NCBI GenBank assembly: GCA_964236495.1
Contig: CAXSBR010000009.1
Location: forward strand, 57,054-121,053
DNA: 64,000 nucleotides
Direction of reading: 5' to 3'
Origin: CAXSBR01 sp964236495
GTDB lineage: Bacteria; Actinomycetota; Actinomycetes; Mycobacteriales; Jatrophihabitantaceae
The position numbers were made by a program, and so were the translations under genes. Below are positions 7,673 through 15,941 of the stretch, piece after piece. The stretch's first letter is position 1. Each line of letters starts with the position of its first letter. The notes under the pieces were generated by a model that did no database searches, was not told the origin of the DNA, and saw only the letters and a list, made by a program, of their open reading frames with translations.

Positions 7673-8806
7673 GTGACCCTTGTATCGCCTGATGCCGCAC
7701 CCCTGTTACGCCCCGGCTACGAGTCTCCGCTGCTGCAGTCGGCCGGCGCGGTTGCCGCGGACGGCCTGGATGCAGGAACGGCACTGCACTACGGCGATCC
7801 GCTGGGCGAGCAACGGGTGCTCGAGAACGGCGCCGGACTGGTCGACCGTTCGAACCGCGGCGTACTCACTGTCGCCGGGGTCGATCGGCTGGACTGGCTG
7901 CACTCCATCTGCTCGCAGTTCGTCAGCGACCTTGTCGACGGCGAGTCCACCCGCGCGCTGGTGCTCTCGCCCCACGGGCACGTCGAGCAGGACTGGCAGC
8001 TGACCGAGCTGGACGGGCAGGTGTGGCTCGACGTGGAACCCGGTACAGCCGAGGCGGTCCTGGCGTACCTGCTCAAGATGCGGTTTATGAAGCGGGTGGA
8101 ACCAGTCGATCTGTCGGACTCCTTTGCCGTGCTGTCGGTGCTCGGTCCGTCCGCAGCCGCCACTCTGGCGCGAGCCGGCGAGCCGGTGCCTAGGTCGACT
8201 TCCGAGCCCACCGAGTCGGTGGCGGTCGGACGGATAGTGGCCGGCGCTCCTACCGCTGCCGGCGGACGCGCGCCCGTAACGCCGGCCGTCGCGAGGTCGG
8301 CCGGCGGGTTCGTGCGCGCCCGAGCCGACGGCTTCGATCTGCTCCTACCGCGCACCGATGTCATTGAGGTAACCGATGCGCTGCGGACGGCGGGTGCCCG
8401 GCCCGTCGGCTCCTGGGCGGCGTCCGCGGTGCGGGTGGAGCGCCGTCAAGTCCGGCTCGGCTGGGACACCGACCACCGCACCCTGCCGCACGAGATCGGC
8501 TGGATCGGCGTGTCGGTGCACCTGAACAAGGGCTGCTACCGCGGGCAGGAGACGGTGGCGCGCGTGCACAATCTGGGCCGTCCGCCCCGCAGTCTGGTGC
8601 TTCTGCACCTGTCCGGCGAGCGCGACGAGTTGCCCGAGCCAGCTACGGCGGTAGAGCTCGACGGCCGTAGCGTCGGTTTCCTGGGCACCGCCGTGCATCA
8701 CCACGAGCTGGGGCCGATTGCGCTGGCCGTCGTCAAACGCGCGGTCGCCGAACGGGGTGAGCGTGGCCTTGTCGTCGCAGGCATGTCGGCGGCCGTCGAC
8801 GTCTGA
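7673..8806 (+). CDS. ygfZ: YgfZ/GcvT-fold folate-binding protein
   Basis: 377-residue tetrahydrofolate-binding protein that assists repair or assembly of certain Fe-S enzymes. The defining motif KGCYRGQETVARVHN is present near residue 287, and the GcvT-like N-terminal domain begins with LVDRSNRGVLTVAGVDRLDW. A run of about 20 less conserved residues near 195-215 (APTAAGGRAPVTPAVARSAG) lengthens the linker. The start is a GTG at 7673, only 6 bp after the stop of the Fur-family gene, so translation is probably coupled. Grouping with pabC and a metal regulator fits folate and Fe-S housekeeping. Confidence 0.9.
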   Translation: MTLVSPDAAPLLRPGYESPLLQSAGAVAADGLDAGTALHYGDPLGEQRVLENGAGLVDRSNRGVLTVAGVDRLDWLHSICSQFVSDLVDGESTRALVLSPHGHVEQDWQLTELDGQVWLDVEPGTAEAVLAYLLKMRFMKRVEPVDLSDSFAVLSVLGPSAAATLARAGEPVPRSTSEPTESVAVGRIVAGAPTAAGGRAPVTPAVARSAGGFVRARADGFDLLLPRTDVIEVTDALRTAGARPVGSWAASAVRVERRQVRLGWDTDHRTLPHEIGWIGVSVHLNKGCYRGQETVARVHNLGRPPRSLVLLHLSGERDELPEPATAVELDGRSVGFLGTAVHHHELGPIALAVVKRAVAERGERGLVVAGMSAAVDV

Positions 8807-8886
8807 GCCAGCACCCCCTACCGAAGGCCTTGCGCCGTTTGAGCATAAGCTCAGCTTGCTCACCCACAGCGGCGCTCGGAGGTCAC

Positions 8887-9270
8887 ATGACCGCTTCCCC
8901 CGCGTACCCGCCTACCGCTCTCAGCGCTGGCGGCAAGCCGCTGAACGGCAGCCGTCGACGGCTGGTGCTCGCAGCGACGGCGTGGGCGGTGCTGATCTTC
9001 CTGATTGCCGCGGTCACGCTGCCGTGGACCCACGGCTACGGAGTGCTGTACTTCGCTGCTGTTCCGCTGGTGTTGAGTGCCGTGGTCGCAACGCTGCTCA
9101 GCGCACGCGGGCGCAGGGGTCAGCGGGTGGGACGGATTGTCTCGGCTGGGCTGTGCGGACTGATCCTCCTGGCCGTGGCGACCAGTTTCATCGCAGTGTC
9201 GTTCCTGATGCTGCCCACGGTTGTGCTGCTGTTCGCTGCGACTGTTCGGCCTGCGTCGGCGTATCGCTAG
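8887..9270 (+). CDS. Hypothetical membrane protein, 127 aa
   Basis: Unrecognised protein with a soluble N-terminus of about 35 residues and four predicted transmembrane segments (VLAATAWAVLIFLIAAVTL, then VLYFAAVPLVLSAVVATLL, LCGLILLAVATSFIAVSFLM and a short last one). The start at 8887 is set by GGAGGT 6 nt upstream; a longer in-frame reading from 8830 lacks such a site. It stands alone between ygfZ and the epimerase gene. Confidence 0.75.
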   Translation: MTASPAYPPTALSAGGKPLNGSRRRLVLAATAWAVLIFLIAAVTLPWTHGYGVLYFAAVPLVLSAVVATLLSARGRRGQRVGRIVSAGLCGLILLAVATSFIAVSFLMLPTVVLLFAATVRPASAYR

Positions 9271-9328
9271 CTCCGCCGGCGGCCCCGGTAGTGGTGCGGC
9301 TACATCCGCGGGTGGCAGGGTGTTTGTC

Positions 9329-10222
9329 ATGCGCATTCTTGTCACCGGAGCCCGCGGCAAGGTCGGCCGGGCCACCGTTACCGCCCTGCAGTCAGCCGGC
9401 CATGACGTGGTGGCCTCCGATCTCGCCCGACCGACCTACGAACGCGGCGAGCCTGGCGCTGCTGCCTACATGCAGGCCGACCTGACCGACGCCGGTTCCT
9501 GCTTCGCCCTGGTGCGCGGTTGCGACGCCGTCGTGCATGCGGCTGCCATTCCCGAGCCGACGCAGAACGTTCCAGATGTGGTGTTCAGCAACAACTTGAT
9601 GTCACTGTTCAACCTTCTCGAGGCCTCCGTGCGCATGGGCGTAGGGCGGCTGGTGAACCTGTCGTCGGAGACCGTCCCGGGCATGATCTTCCCCGAACGG
9701 CCTTTCGACCCGACGTACTTCCCGATCGACGAAGACCATCCGGCACGCCCGCAGGATCCGTATGCGCTGGCGAAGCTGTTCGGTGAGCAGTTGTGCACCG
9801 CTGCCACGCAACGCAGCGATCTACGCTGCATCAGTATCCGTCCCACCTGGGTGCAGGACGAGACCAACTATGCCGGCAATCTCGGTCCGCAGATCCGGGC
9901 TGCGCTGGCCGGCACGCCGGAACCGACGGTCAACGGCTGGTCCTACATCGATGCCTACGACCTCGCCGAGGCGATCCGACTTGCCTGTGAGTCCGACCTG
10001 CCTGGGCACGAGGTCTTCTACATCTCCTCACCCGACGCGCCCGGCATCGCCGACACCGCAGCCGCGTTGCGCGCGCAGTACGGCGACCGGGTGGAGCTGC
10101 GGGCCTTCGACCGGGTTGATGGCTGCGGTACCTCGACGGCGAAGGCGCAGCGGTTGCTGGGTTGGACGCCGACCCGCTCGTGGCGCGACTACCTCACTGC
10201 CGAGGGCGACCCTCTGGGCTGA
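9329..10222 (+). CDS. NAD-dependent epimerase/dehydratase (extended SDR)
   Basis: 297-residue extended short-chain dehydrogenase/reductase. The Rossmann motif is MRILVTGARGKVGRATV, followed by the DLTD and VHAAAIPEP signatures, the catalytic Ser region LVNLSSETVPG, and YALAKLFGEQL with the catalytic Tyr and Lys. The substrate is probably a nucleotide sugar or a uronic acid, but it cannot be told from sequence. The ATG at 9329 starts exactly at the Rossmann strand. No obvious operon partner. Confidence 0.85.
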   Translation: MRILVTGARGKVGRATVTALQSAGHDVVASDLARPTYERGEPGAAAYMQADLTDAGSCFALVRGCDAVVHAAAIPEPTQNVPDVVFSNNLMSLFNLLEASVRMGVGRLVNLSSETVPGMIFPERPFDPTYFPIDEDHPARPQDPYALAKLFGEQLCTAATQRSDLRCISIRPTWVQDETNYAGNLGPQIRAALAGTPEPTVNGWSYIDAYDLAEAIRLACESDLPGHEVFYISSPDAPGIADTAAALRAQYGDRVELRAFDRVDGCGTSTAKAQRLLGWTPTRSWRDYLTAEGDPLG

Positions 10223-10223
10223 G

Positions 10224-10437
10224 TCAGGCGTTGACCAGGTCCCGCCTGTCATCAGGGTTATCCGAGCGGGCCGCACTCGGCTCGTCCGGCGCTTCGAGTG
10301 AGAACCGCGGCGTCACCTTGTCCAGCGCCGCCGGGTACCACCAGTTCGCCTTACCCAGCTTGTGCATGAGCGCGGGCACCAGGAAGGTCCGCACGATGAA
10401 CGCGTCGAGGAAGATGGCGCTGGCCAGACATCTTGGT
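10224..10437 (-). pseudogene. C-terminal remnant of an MMPL/RND transporter
   Basis: About 70 codons read ASAIFLDAFIVRTFLVPALM followed by HKLGKANWWYPAALDKVTPR, which is the last transmembrane helix and C-terminus of an MMPL-family exporter (the usual D-A-x-[IV]-V-R...P-A-[LV]-M...WW pattern). The hundreds of residues expected upstream are absent: past 10437 the frame has no transporter sequence and no start with a ribosome site. It is therefore a truncated relic whose 5' part was deleted. Confidence 0.75.
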
Positions 10438-10771
10438 TTCCATCGTGCCGGCAACCTCGGGGCGGGCGATCATCTGCGAAGACTAAGTGTGACCTCTGAC
10501 AACGTCGCCAGAATTGTGCGCAGGCAACGAGTGAAACGCCGGCAGGGGGCGGGCTTGCCGGCTGCTCGACGTAGGCGTTGCACGGAGTCCAGTGCCGCGT
10601 CGAGTGCCGCGTCGTCGAGGCAGTGGCAAGATGGACCCGTAAATCCCGCCCGTTCGGGCCCGCGGACGCCTGCCCCGTACCTGGACTTGCTCCGGTGCGG
10701 GGCAGTGCCCGGGTGGCTGCCGCGTCGGTCTCACAGCGAATGCTGCGGGTGTGGCCGAGTCGACCAGTCGA
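10438..10771. other. Intergenic stretch after the transporter relic
   Basis: About 330 bp with no convincing gene on either strand. It probably includes the deletion junction of the MMPL gene and the upstream promoter region of the DUF2516 gene. Confidence 0.45.
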
Positions 10772-10777
10772 TACTCT
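10772..10777 (+). promoter_or_regulatory. -10 box of leaderless DUF2516 promoter
   Basis: TACTCT followed by 6 nt and the GTG at 10784. Confidence 0.5.
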
Positions 10778-10783
10778 GGCCAA

Positions 10784-11080
10784 GTGCACGTCATCGCCAA
10801 CATCGAAGCCGGGCTCTTCGATGTCCTGTACTGGGCGCTGCTTGCCGTGCGGCTGTGGGCGCTGGGTGACTGCGTGACCCGCAAGGCCGCGGCTTTTCCC
10901 GCAGCCGGAAAGCTGACCAAGCCGGCGTGGGGTCTACTGACGGCGCTCAGCCTCGTGGTCGGCTACCTCTTCCACAACTCCCTGTCGCTGCCGCCACTGG
11001 CGTTCCTGATCGTGTCGCTGGTGTACCTGACCGACGTGCGGCCAGCGGTGCGCGAGGTGTCGGGCGGAAAGCGCTGGTAG
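10784..11080 (+). CDS. DUF2516 membrane protein
   Basis: 98-residue membrane protein. Family pattern: an amphipathic start, LYWALLAVRLWALGDCVTRK, then AAAFPAAGKLTKPAWGLLTA and the C-terminal VYLTDVRPAVREV. The AAAF.AAGKLTKPAW and D-V-R-P-A-[VL]-R elements are the recognisable DUF2516 marks. It has three hydrophobic segments and no known function; it is restricted to actinobacteria as far as I know. The GTG start is set by the leaderless -10 box. Confidence 0.85.
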   Translation: MHVIANIEAGLFDVLYWALLAVRLWALGDCVTRKAAAFPAAGKLTKPAWGLLTALSLVVGYLFHNSLSLPPLAFLIVSLVYLTDVRPAVREVSGGKRW

Positions 11081-11162
11081 AGCTCGCGGCCCGCTCGTAC
11101 TGACGTGCCAGCGAGTACCCGAGAACGGCTCCTGCGGCATTGAACCCGCCGGGGGACAGTGG

Positions 11163-11247
11163 CGGAGGATAGGGGATTTGAACCCCTGAGGGATCGCTCC
11201 CAACCCGCTTTCCAAGCGAGCGCCATAGGCCACTAGGCGAATCCTCC
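11163..11247 (-). tRNA. tRNA-Ser(GGA)
   Basis: The acceptor strands GGAGGAT (11247-11241) and ATCCTCC (11170-11164) pair with discriminator G at 11163. The anticodon arm CGCTT-GGA-AAGCG gives anticodon GGA for UCC/UCU serine codons. A long variable arm and the T-arm GGGGTTCGAATCCCC are present. The length is 85 nt, as expected for a class II tRNA. CCA is not encoded. Confidence 0.95.
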
Positions 11248-11248
11248 G

Positions 11249-11622
11249 CCGTGGACGATACGGGGTGCGGCACGTGCCGCGGACACCGCCGTCAGCGCAC
11301 CAAGATATTTCAGTTCGATAACGGCTCGCCTGGTGAAGCGATACACCGTTCCGGCGTACGGGTCCAACGTGGCAGCCTCGTAATCGGTTTGGGTCGACCG
11401 ACCGAACCACTGGTCGCAGCGCCGCCGTCCTCGGTTCTGGCGCTTCAACAGGCCACCGGCTTGAGCGCGGCCACGAAGACGGCTCAGCCGGACAACAGCG
11501 TTGAGGGCAACTGTCGTAGCCGCGGGGTAGGAACACCGTATGAACACCGGCGGAAGCGCGCGCGGTCGCGCCGCCGCTGAGCCGGCCGGCTCACCCCGGC
11601 CCTAGACGCAGATTGGACCACA
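11249..11622. other. Intergenic stretch before the ABC transporter operon
   Basis: About 370 bp separating tRNA-Ser from the transporter operon. An open minus-strand frame here lacks a start signal and convincing codon usage. It presumably holds promoters for the tRNA (minus) and the transporter (plus). Confidence 0.4.
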
Positions 11623-12933
11623 GTGATCCGCTTCGATTCGGTGTCCAAGGTGTACGGCGACGGCGCCCCAGCGGTCGACGATCTCAGCCTGGTGGCTCCG
11701 TCGGGCCAGATCACGGTGCTCGTCGGCCCGTCGGGCTGCGGTAAGACGACGTCGCTGCGCATGATCAACCGGATGATCGCACCGTCCAGCGGGCACATCT
11801 ACATCGACGATCTAGACACCGGCAAGGGATCGGCGGCCAAGCTGCGCCGCGGCATCGGATATGTCATCCAGCACGCCGGGCTGTTCCCGCACCGAACGAT
11901 TCTCGACAACGTCGCCACCGTGCCGTTCCTGTTGGGCACCGGGCGGCGCGAGGCGCGCCGTAACGCCCATGAACTGCTGGAGCGAGTAGGTCTCGACGCC
12001 TCGTTCGCCGACCGATACCCGGCTCAGCTGTCGGGCGGACAGCAGCAACGCGTCGGCGTCGCGCGGGCGTTGGCCGCCGATCCGCCGGTAATGCTGATGG
12101 ACGAGCCCTTCAGCGCCGTCGACCCGGTGGTGCGCGAGCAGCTGCAGAACGAGTTCCTGCGCCTGCAGGGCGAGCTGGGCAAGACCATCGTGTTCGTCAC
12201 TCATGACATCGACGAAGCCATCAAGCTCGGCGATCAAGTGGCCGTCCTGCGCGTGGGCGGACGGCTGGCGCAGATGGCCACGCCCGCCGAGCTGCTCTCC
12301 CGCCCGGCCGATCCGTTCGTCGCCGGTTTCGTGGGGCGCGACCGCGGCTACCGGGCGTTGGGCTTCACCGCTGCGGGGCGGCTGCCGCTGGACACCGAGC
12401 CTGCCCTGCGGTTGGGCACTCCGCTGGCAGAGGCCCGCGAAAAGACGCACGACGGCTGGACGCTCGTCGTCGACGAGGAGAACCGCCCGTTGGGCTGGTT
12501 GGCCACTCAGGGACTGTCAGAGGACCGGCTGCACGGTTCGGTCACCGCGGATCTTCTGAACCTGGGCGGCACGCTGGCACCGGCCGACGGCACGTTACGC
12601 GAGGTGCTCGACGCGGCGTTGTCCTCGCCGAGCGGCCACGGTGTCGTCGTCGATCCCGACGGGCGGCTGCTGGGCACCATCACTGCCGGCGCGGTGCTCG
12701 AGCAGATCGAGTCGCAAGGCGCCGGCGGCGTCGCACACGCGCGCAAGCGTGCGCACGCCGATGCACGGAGCGAGACCGTCGGAACGCCGGCGCCCTCAGT
12801 CACCGACAGCACCGACAACACGGACGGCAGCACCGACAGCACCGACAGCAGCACTAACGGCGGCACCGGCAGCAGCACCGGGTCCGGCGCTGGCGCGACC
12901 GCTCTCAGCCCGAGCGTCGGAGCGAAACGGTGA
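11623..12933 (+). CDS. Glycine betaine/choline-type ABC transporter ATPase (OpuCA-like)
   Basis: 436-residue ATPase of a compatible-solute importer. Walker A is GPSGCGKTTSLRMINRM, the signature is LSGGQQQRVGVARAL, Walker B is PVMLMDEPFSAVDP and the H-loop is FVTHDIDEAIKLGD. After about residue 240 a region with CBS-like features (VTADLLNLGG...HGVVVDPDGRLLGTITAG) resembles the ionic-strength sensor of OpuA/OpuC ATPases. The last 60 or so residues are a low-complexity Ser/Thr/Asp/Gly tail with repeated STDSTD units, absent from the family core. It overlaps the permease gene by 4 bp (GTGA). The start is a GTG at 11623. Confidence 0.88.
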   Translation: MIRFDSVSKVYGDGAPAVDDLSLVAPSGQITVLVGPSGCGKTTSLRMINRMIAPSSGHIYIDDLDTGKGSAAKLRRGIGYVIQHAGLFPHRTILDNVATVPFLLGTGRREARRNAHELLERVGLDASFADRYPAQLSGGQQQRVGVARALAADPPVMLMDEPFSAVDPVVREQLQNEFLRLQGELGKTIVFVTHDIDEAIKLGDQVAVLRVGGRLAQMATPAELLSRPADPFVAGFVGRDRGYRALGFTAAGRLPLDTEPALRLGTPLAEAREKTHDGWTLVVDEENRPLGWLATQGLSEDRLHGSVTADLLNLGGTLAPADGTLREVLDAALSSPSGHGVVVDPDGRLLGTITAGAVLEQIESQGAGGVAHARKRAHADARSETVGTPAPSVTDSTDNTDGSTDSTDSSTNGGTGSSTGSGAGATALSPSVGAKR

Positions 12934-13643
12934 ACCCGCCGATCGACGCCCTGGCCGACGGCGCGCCGAGTTCGTCACCGCTGCACTTCTTCCAGTACTT
13001 CCTCGACCATCGGTCCCAGGACCTGGGTTGGCTGTGGGCGCACACGTGGCTCTCGATCGTTCCTGTGATCGCCGGCCTGGTGATCGCGCTGCCCTTGGGA
13101 TGGCTGGCTCGTCGCTTCCGTTGGATTGCGCCCCCGATGATCACCATTACCGGATTGCTGTACACCATTCCGTCGTTGGCCCTTTTCATCATCGTGCCGC
13201 CGCTGTTCGGTCTGTCACCGTTGAGCGCGCTGCAGGTACCGATTGCGTTGACGATCTACTCCGTCGCGCTGCTGGTCCGCGTGGTCACCGACGGGCTGGC
13301 TTCGGTGGCGGATGAGACGCTGCAGGCGGCGACCGCGACGGGGTTCGGGCCGTTGAGGCGGCTGTTCCAGGTGGAACTGCCCATCGCCGTTCCGGTAATC
13401 GCAACCGGTCTTCGGGTGGCCACGGTGTCCAACGTCAGCATGGTGGCCATCGCGGGCACGATCGGTCAGGCCAACTTGGGCGAGCTTTTCACCAGCGAGG
13501 GCTTCCAGCTCTCGACGCCCGATCCGTACTACCCACCCATCGTGCTGGGGATCATGCTGTGCGTTCTGCTGGCACTGGTGTTCGATGTCGCCATCGTGTT
13601 GGGCAGCCGCGCGCTCACGCCGTGGCGACGGGCGGTGAAGTGA
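12930..13643 (+). CDS. Compatible-solute ABC transporter permease (OpuCB-like)
   Basis: 237-residue permease with about six transmembrane helices. The coupling (EAA) loop is ATATGFGPLRRLFQVELPIA followed by VPVIATGLRVATVSNVSMVA, typical of betaine/osmoprotectant permeases. It begins in the GTGA overlap with the ATPase gene and ends in a TGATG overlap with the second permease, so the four proteins are translated as one coupled operon. Confidence 0.88.
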   Translation: MNPPIDALADGAPSSSPLHFFQYFLDHRSQDLGWLWAHTWLSIVPVIAGLVIALPLGWLARRFRWIAPPMITITGLLYTIPSLALFIIVPPLFGLSPLSALQVPIALTIYSVALLVRVVTDGLASVADETLQAATATGFGPLRRLFQVELPIAVPVIATGLRVATVSNVSMVAIAGTIGQANLGELFTSEGFQLSTPDPYYPPIVLGIMLCVLLALVFDVAIVLGSRALTPWRRAVK

Positions 13644-14404
13644 TGTTCGCCGACGTCTACAAGTGGCTCAATGATCCGGCGCACTGGCGCGATACCCCGG
13701 ACATGGTCGGGATACGGTCGGAGCTGCTCAAGCACCTCGAGTACAGCGCGGTGGCGTTGGCGATCGCCGCCCTAATAGCCCTGCCGCTGGGGCTGGCGAT
13801 CGGACACTACGGAAGAGGCACATCGGTGGTCGCAGTGGCCAACGCCGTGCGCTCGCTGCCGACGCTGGGCGTGCTGATCCTGCTGGCGGTGATCATCGCC
13901 CCGCACTTCACCGGCAAAACCGACACCGGTTACCTCATTCCGACTGAGATCGTGTTGGTTCTGTTGGCCGTGCCGCCCATCCTGTCCAACGCCTACGCAG
14001 GTATCGACAATGTGGCGCCCGCGGTACGTGACGCGGCGCGGGGGATGGGCATGCGCGGTGGTGAGGTGCTGCGCCAGGTCGAGATACCGGTGGCACTGCC
14101 ACTGATCCTGTCCGGCCTGCGTAGTGCCACGCTTCAGGTCATCGCTACGGCAACCGTCGCCTCCTATCTACCGTTGGGCGGATTGGGACGCTTCATTTTC
14201 GACGGCATCGCCCAGAACGACTTCCCACAGGCAATTGGCGGAGGTGTCTTGGTTGCGGCGCTGGCGTTGGCTCTGGACTTCGGCTGGGCATTGCTGCAGC
14301 GCTTCGCGGTCTCTCGCGGGGTGTCCGGACGGTATCGGCGCCGCACGGCGCGCACCGGGGCGCCCGACGCCGGCCTTGTCCAAGCGGAGGTGGGCGTCGC
14401 CTGA
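13643..14404 (+). CDS. Compatible-solute ABC transporter permease (OpuCD-like)
   Basis: 253-residue second permease. The EAA loop is DAARGMGMRGGEVLRQVEIP followed by VALPLILSGLRSATLQVIAT. The preceding VRSLPTLGVLILLAVIIAP and LLAVPPILSNAYAGIDNV are family hallmarks. The ATG at 13643 overlaps the stop of the first permease (TGATG), so an upstream in-frame start inside that gene is rejected. Forms the heterodimeric channel with the OpuCB-like protein. Confidence 0.88.
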   Translation: MFADVYKWLNDPAHWRDTPDMVGIRSELLKHLEYSAVALAIAALIALPLGLAIGHYGRGTSVVAVANAVRSLPTLGVLILLAVIIAPHFTGKTDTGYLIPTEIVLVLLAVPPILSNAYAGIDNVAPAVRDAARGMGMRGGEVLRQVEIPVALPLILSGLRSATLQVIATATVASYLPLGGLGRFIFDGIAQNDFPQAIGGGVLVAALALALDFGWALLQRFAVSRGVSGRYRRRTARTGAPDAGLVQAEVGVA

Positions 14405-14521
14405 TCCACCGGTCCCCAAGCCTGGACCAGCTAGGAACCCACACCGCAGTCGTTACTCGTGCACACATCATTTCGATTACGTGTATTCCGTGACCAAGTA
14501 TCCCGCAACCAAGGAGACAGC

Positions 14522-15562
14522 ATGAAGCGCGCTTACGTAGTACCCTCAGCAATCGCAGCGGCGACATTGGCCCTGACGGCATGCGGTAGCGACAGCCAGA
14601 AGGCTGCGCAGTCCAGTTCGGCCTCGCCAGGAGCATCGTCGGCCATCACAACGGCCGGCGGATCCACCTCCCCGGCGGGTGTGCCGACGTCGAGCCCGGC
14701 CTCGTCCGCCCCGGCCGGAGCAACGAAGAACGTCGCCAGCACGCTGGTGTTCGGCGGGCCGGCGCAATTCAAAACCCGATCCGACGGCATCGCCGGGCTG
14801 ACCAAGCACTACGGCGTGACGTTCAAGTCGGTGCAGTCGCTCGATGTCGGTGGACCGGTCACGGTGTCGGCGCTCAAGACCGGCCGTGTCGACGTAGCGG
14901 ACTTATTCACTACCGACCCGGCGATCAAGTCCAACGGCTTTGTCATCCTCAAGGACGACAAGAATAACTTCGGCGCGCAGAACGTGGTGCCGATCCTGAC
15001 CAAGAGCAAGGCCAAGCCCGGCGTGCTCACAACGCTCAATGCCGTCTCTGCCAAGCTCACGACCGTTGCCCTGCAGGGGCTGCGCACCGAGGTCGAAGTC
15101 AACAAGAAGGACCCCGATGCGGTGGCAAAGGCATGGCTGAAGACCAATGCCCTCGACGCCACCGGTACCGATGCAGGCGGTGTCAGCATCAAGGTCGGTT
15201 CGGCCGGGTTCCCGGAGAACGTTGTCATCGCCGACATCTATGCCAATGCGTTGAAGGCCAACGGCGCGTCGATTTCCACCAAGCTCAACATCGGTGAGCG
15301 CTCGAAGTACTTCCCGGCGCTCAAGAGTGGCGACATCGACCTCATCCCCGAGTACAACGGCTCGATCCTGTTCTACCTGGACAAGAACGCGACGGCGACG
15401 ATGCCATCGGCAGTTCTGGGCGCCTTGAAGAAAGCCCTGCCGGCGAGCCTGGTGGCGGGCAACAACGCACCGGGCCAGGACAGTGACGCACTGGTAGTCA
15501 CAAAGACGACCGCAGCAAAGTTCAAGCTGGCAACCATTTCCGATCTTGACAGGGCCGTCTGA
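14522..15562 (+). CDS. Compatible-solute-binding lipoprotein with swapped halves (OpuCC-like, circularly permuted)
   Basis: 346-residue lipoprotein. The lipobox LALTAC places the modified Cys at residue 21, followed by a Ser/Ala/Pro-rich tether to about residue 70. Residues 73-211 (LVFGGPAQFKTRSDG, VTVSALKTGRVDVADLFTTD, QNVVPILTKSK, DAVAKAWLKTNAL) are what normally forms the C-terminal half of OpuCC/OsmF proteins. Residues 220-346 (VSIKVGSAGFPENVVIADIY, KLNIGERSKYFPALKSGDID, LIPEYNGSILFYLD, DALVVTKTTAAKF, LATISDL) are normally the N-terminal half. The whole fold is present, but in swapped order, with the natural ends joined by an 8-residue linker. GGAGACAGC precedes the ATG. It is the last gene of the operon after the second permease. 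Confidence 0.85.
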   Translation: MKRAYVVPSAIAAATLALTACGSDSQKAAQSSSASPGASSAITTAGGSTSPAGVPTSSPASSAPAGATKNVASTLVFGGPAQFKTRSDGIAGLTKHYGVTFKSVQSLDVGGPVTVSALKTGRVDVADLFTTDPAIKSNGFVILKDDKNNFGAQNVVPILTKSKAKPGVLTTLNAVSAKLTTVALQGLRTEVEVNKKDPDAVAKAWLKTNALDATGTDAGGVSIKVGSAGFPENVVIADIYANALKANGASISTKLNIGERSKYFPALKSGDIDLIPEYNGSILFYLDKNATATMPSAVLGALKKALPASLVAGNNAPGQDSDALVVTKTTAAKFKLATISDLDRAV

Positions 15563-15611
15563 GGAGTCATACAGTAGCTTACGGTCGGTTGCTCCAATAT
15601 AGGAGGTCTGA

Positions 15612-15941
15612 ATGAGGAAATCTGTACGCCTCGCGGTGATCGGAGGCGCAGCAATAACCGCCCAGGTGGTTGGTATCGCGCCTTCATTTGCGGGGCCAAC
15701 GCAGCCGCCAACGACCTGGGGCTGTGCGGTCGGACGACCGAACAATTATAGTGGGCTCACGTTTTGCCAGGCCCTACCCTCCGGCAAGAGAGTACGGGTC
15801 GCAATCTACTGCTATGAGGGCGTTCGTGGCACGCACTTCTACGTTTACGGTCCATGGGTTTATAAGTCTGGCGCGCAGTCGTCCACAGATTGCGGTAGCC
15901 AGCATGACGTCGCCGAAATGGTTTACGCGTCGACAACCTAA
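15612..15941 (+). CDS. Small secreted protein, 109 aa
   Basis: GGAGGTCTGA precedes the ATG at 15612. A signal peptide (MRKSVRLAVIGGAAITAQVV, cleavage expected after PSFA) leads to a mature domain of about 80 residues with four cysteines (GCAV, TFCQ, YCYEG, DCGSQ), likely two disulfides, and an aromatic-rich core (HFYVYGPWVYKSG). I do not recognise a named domain; the SS-TDC ending and YGPWV element recall small secreted actinobacterial proteins of unknown function. GC content is lower than in neighbouring genes (AATTATAG, TTATAAG words), a possible sign of transfer. Confidence 0.75.
   Translation: MRKSVRLAVIGGAAITAQVVGIAPSFAGPTQPPTTWGCAVGRPNNYSGLTFCQALPSGKRVRVAIYCYEGVRGTHFYVYGPWVYKSGAQSSTDCGSQHDVAEMVYASTT

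Noticed and set aside
11233..11547. 104-codon minus-strand frame next to tRNA-Ser
   Set aside because: It overlaps the tRNA, has weak third-position bias, no ribosome site and no recognisable domain.
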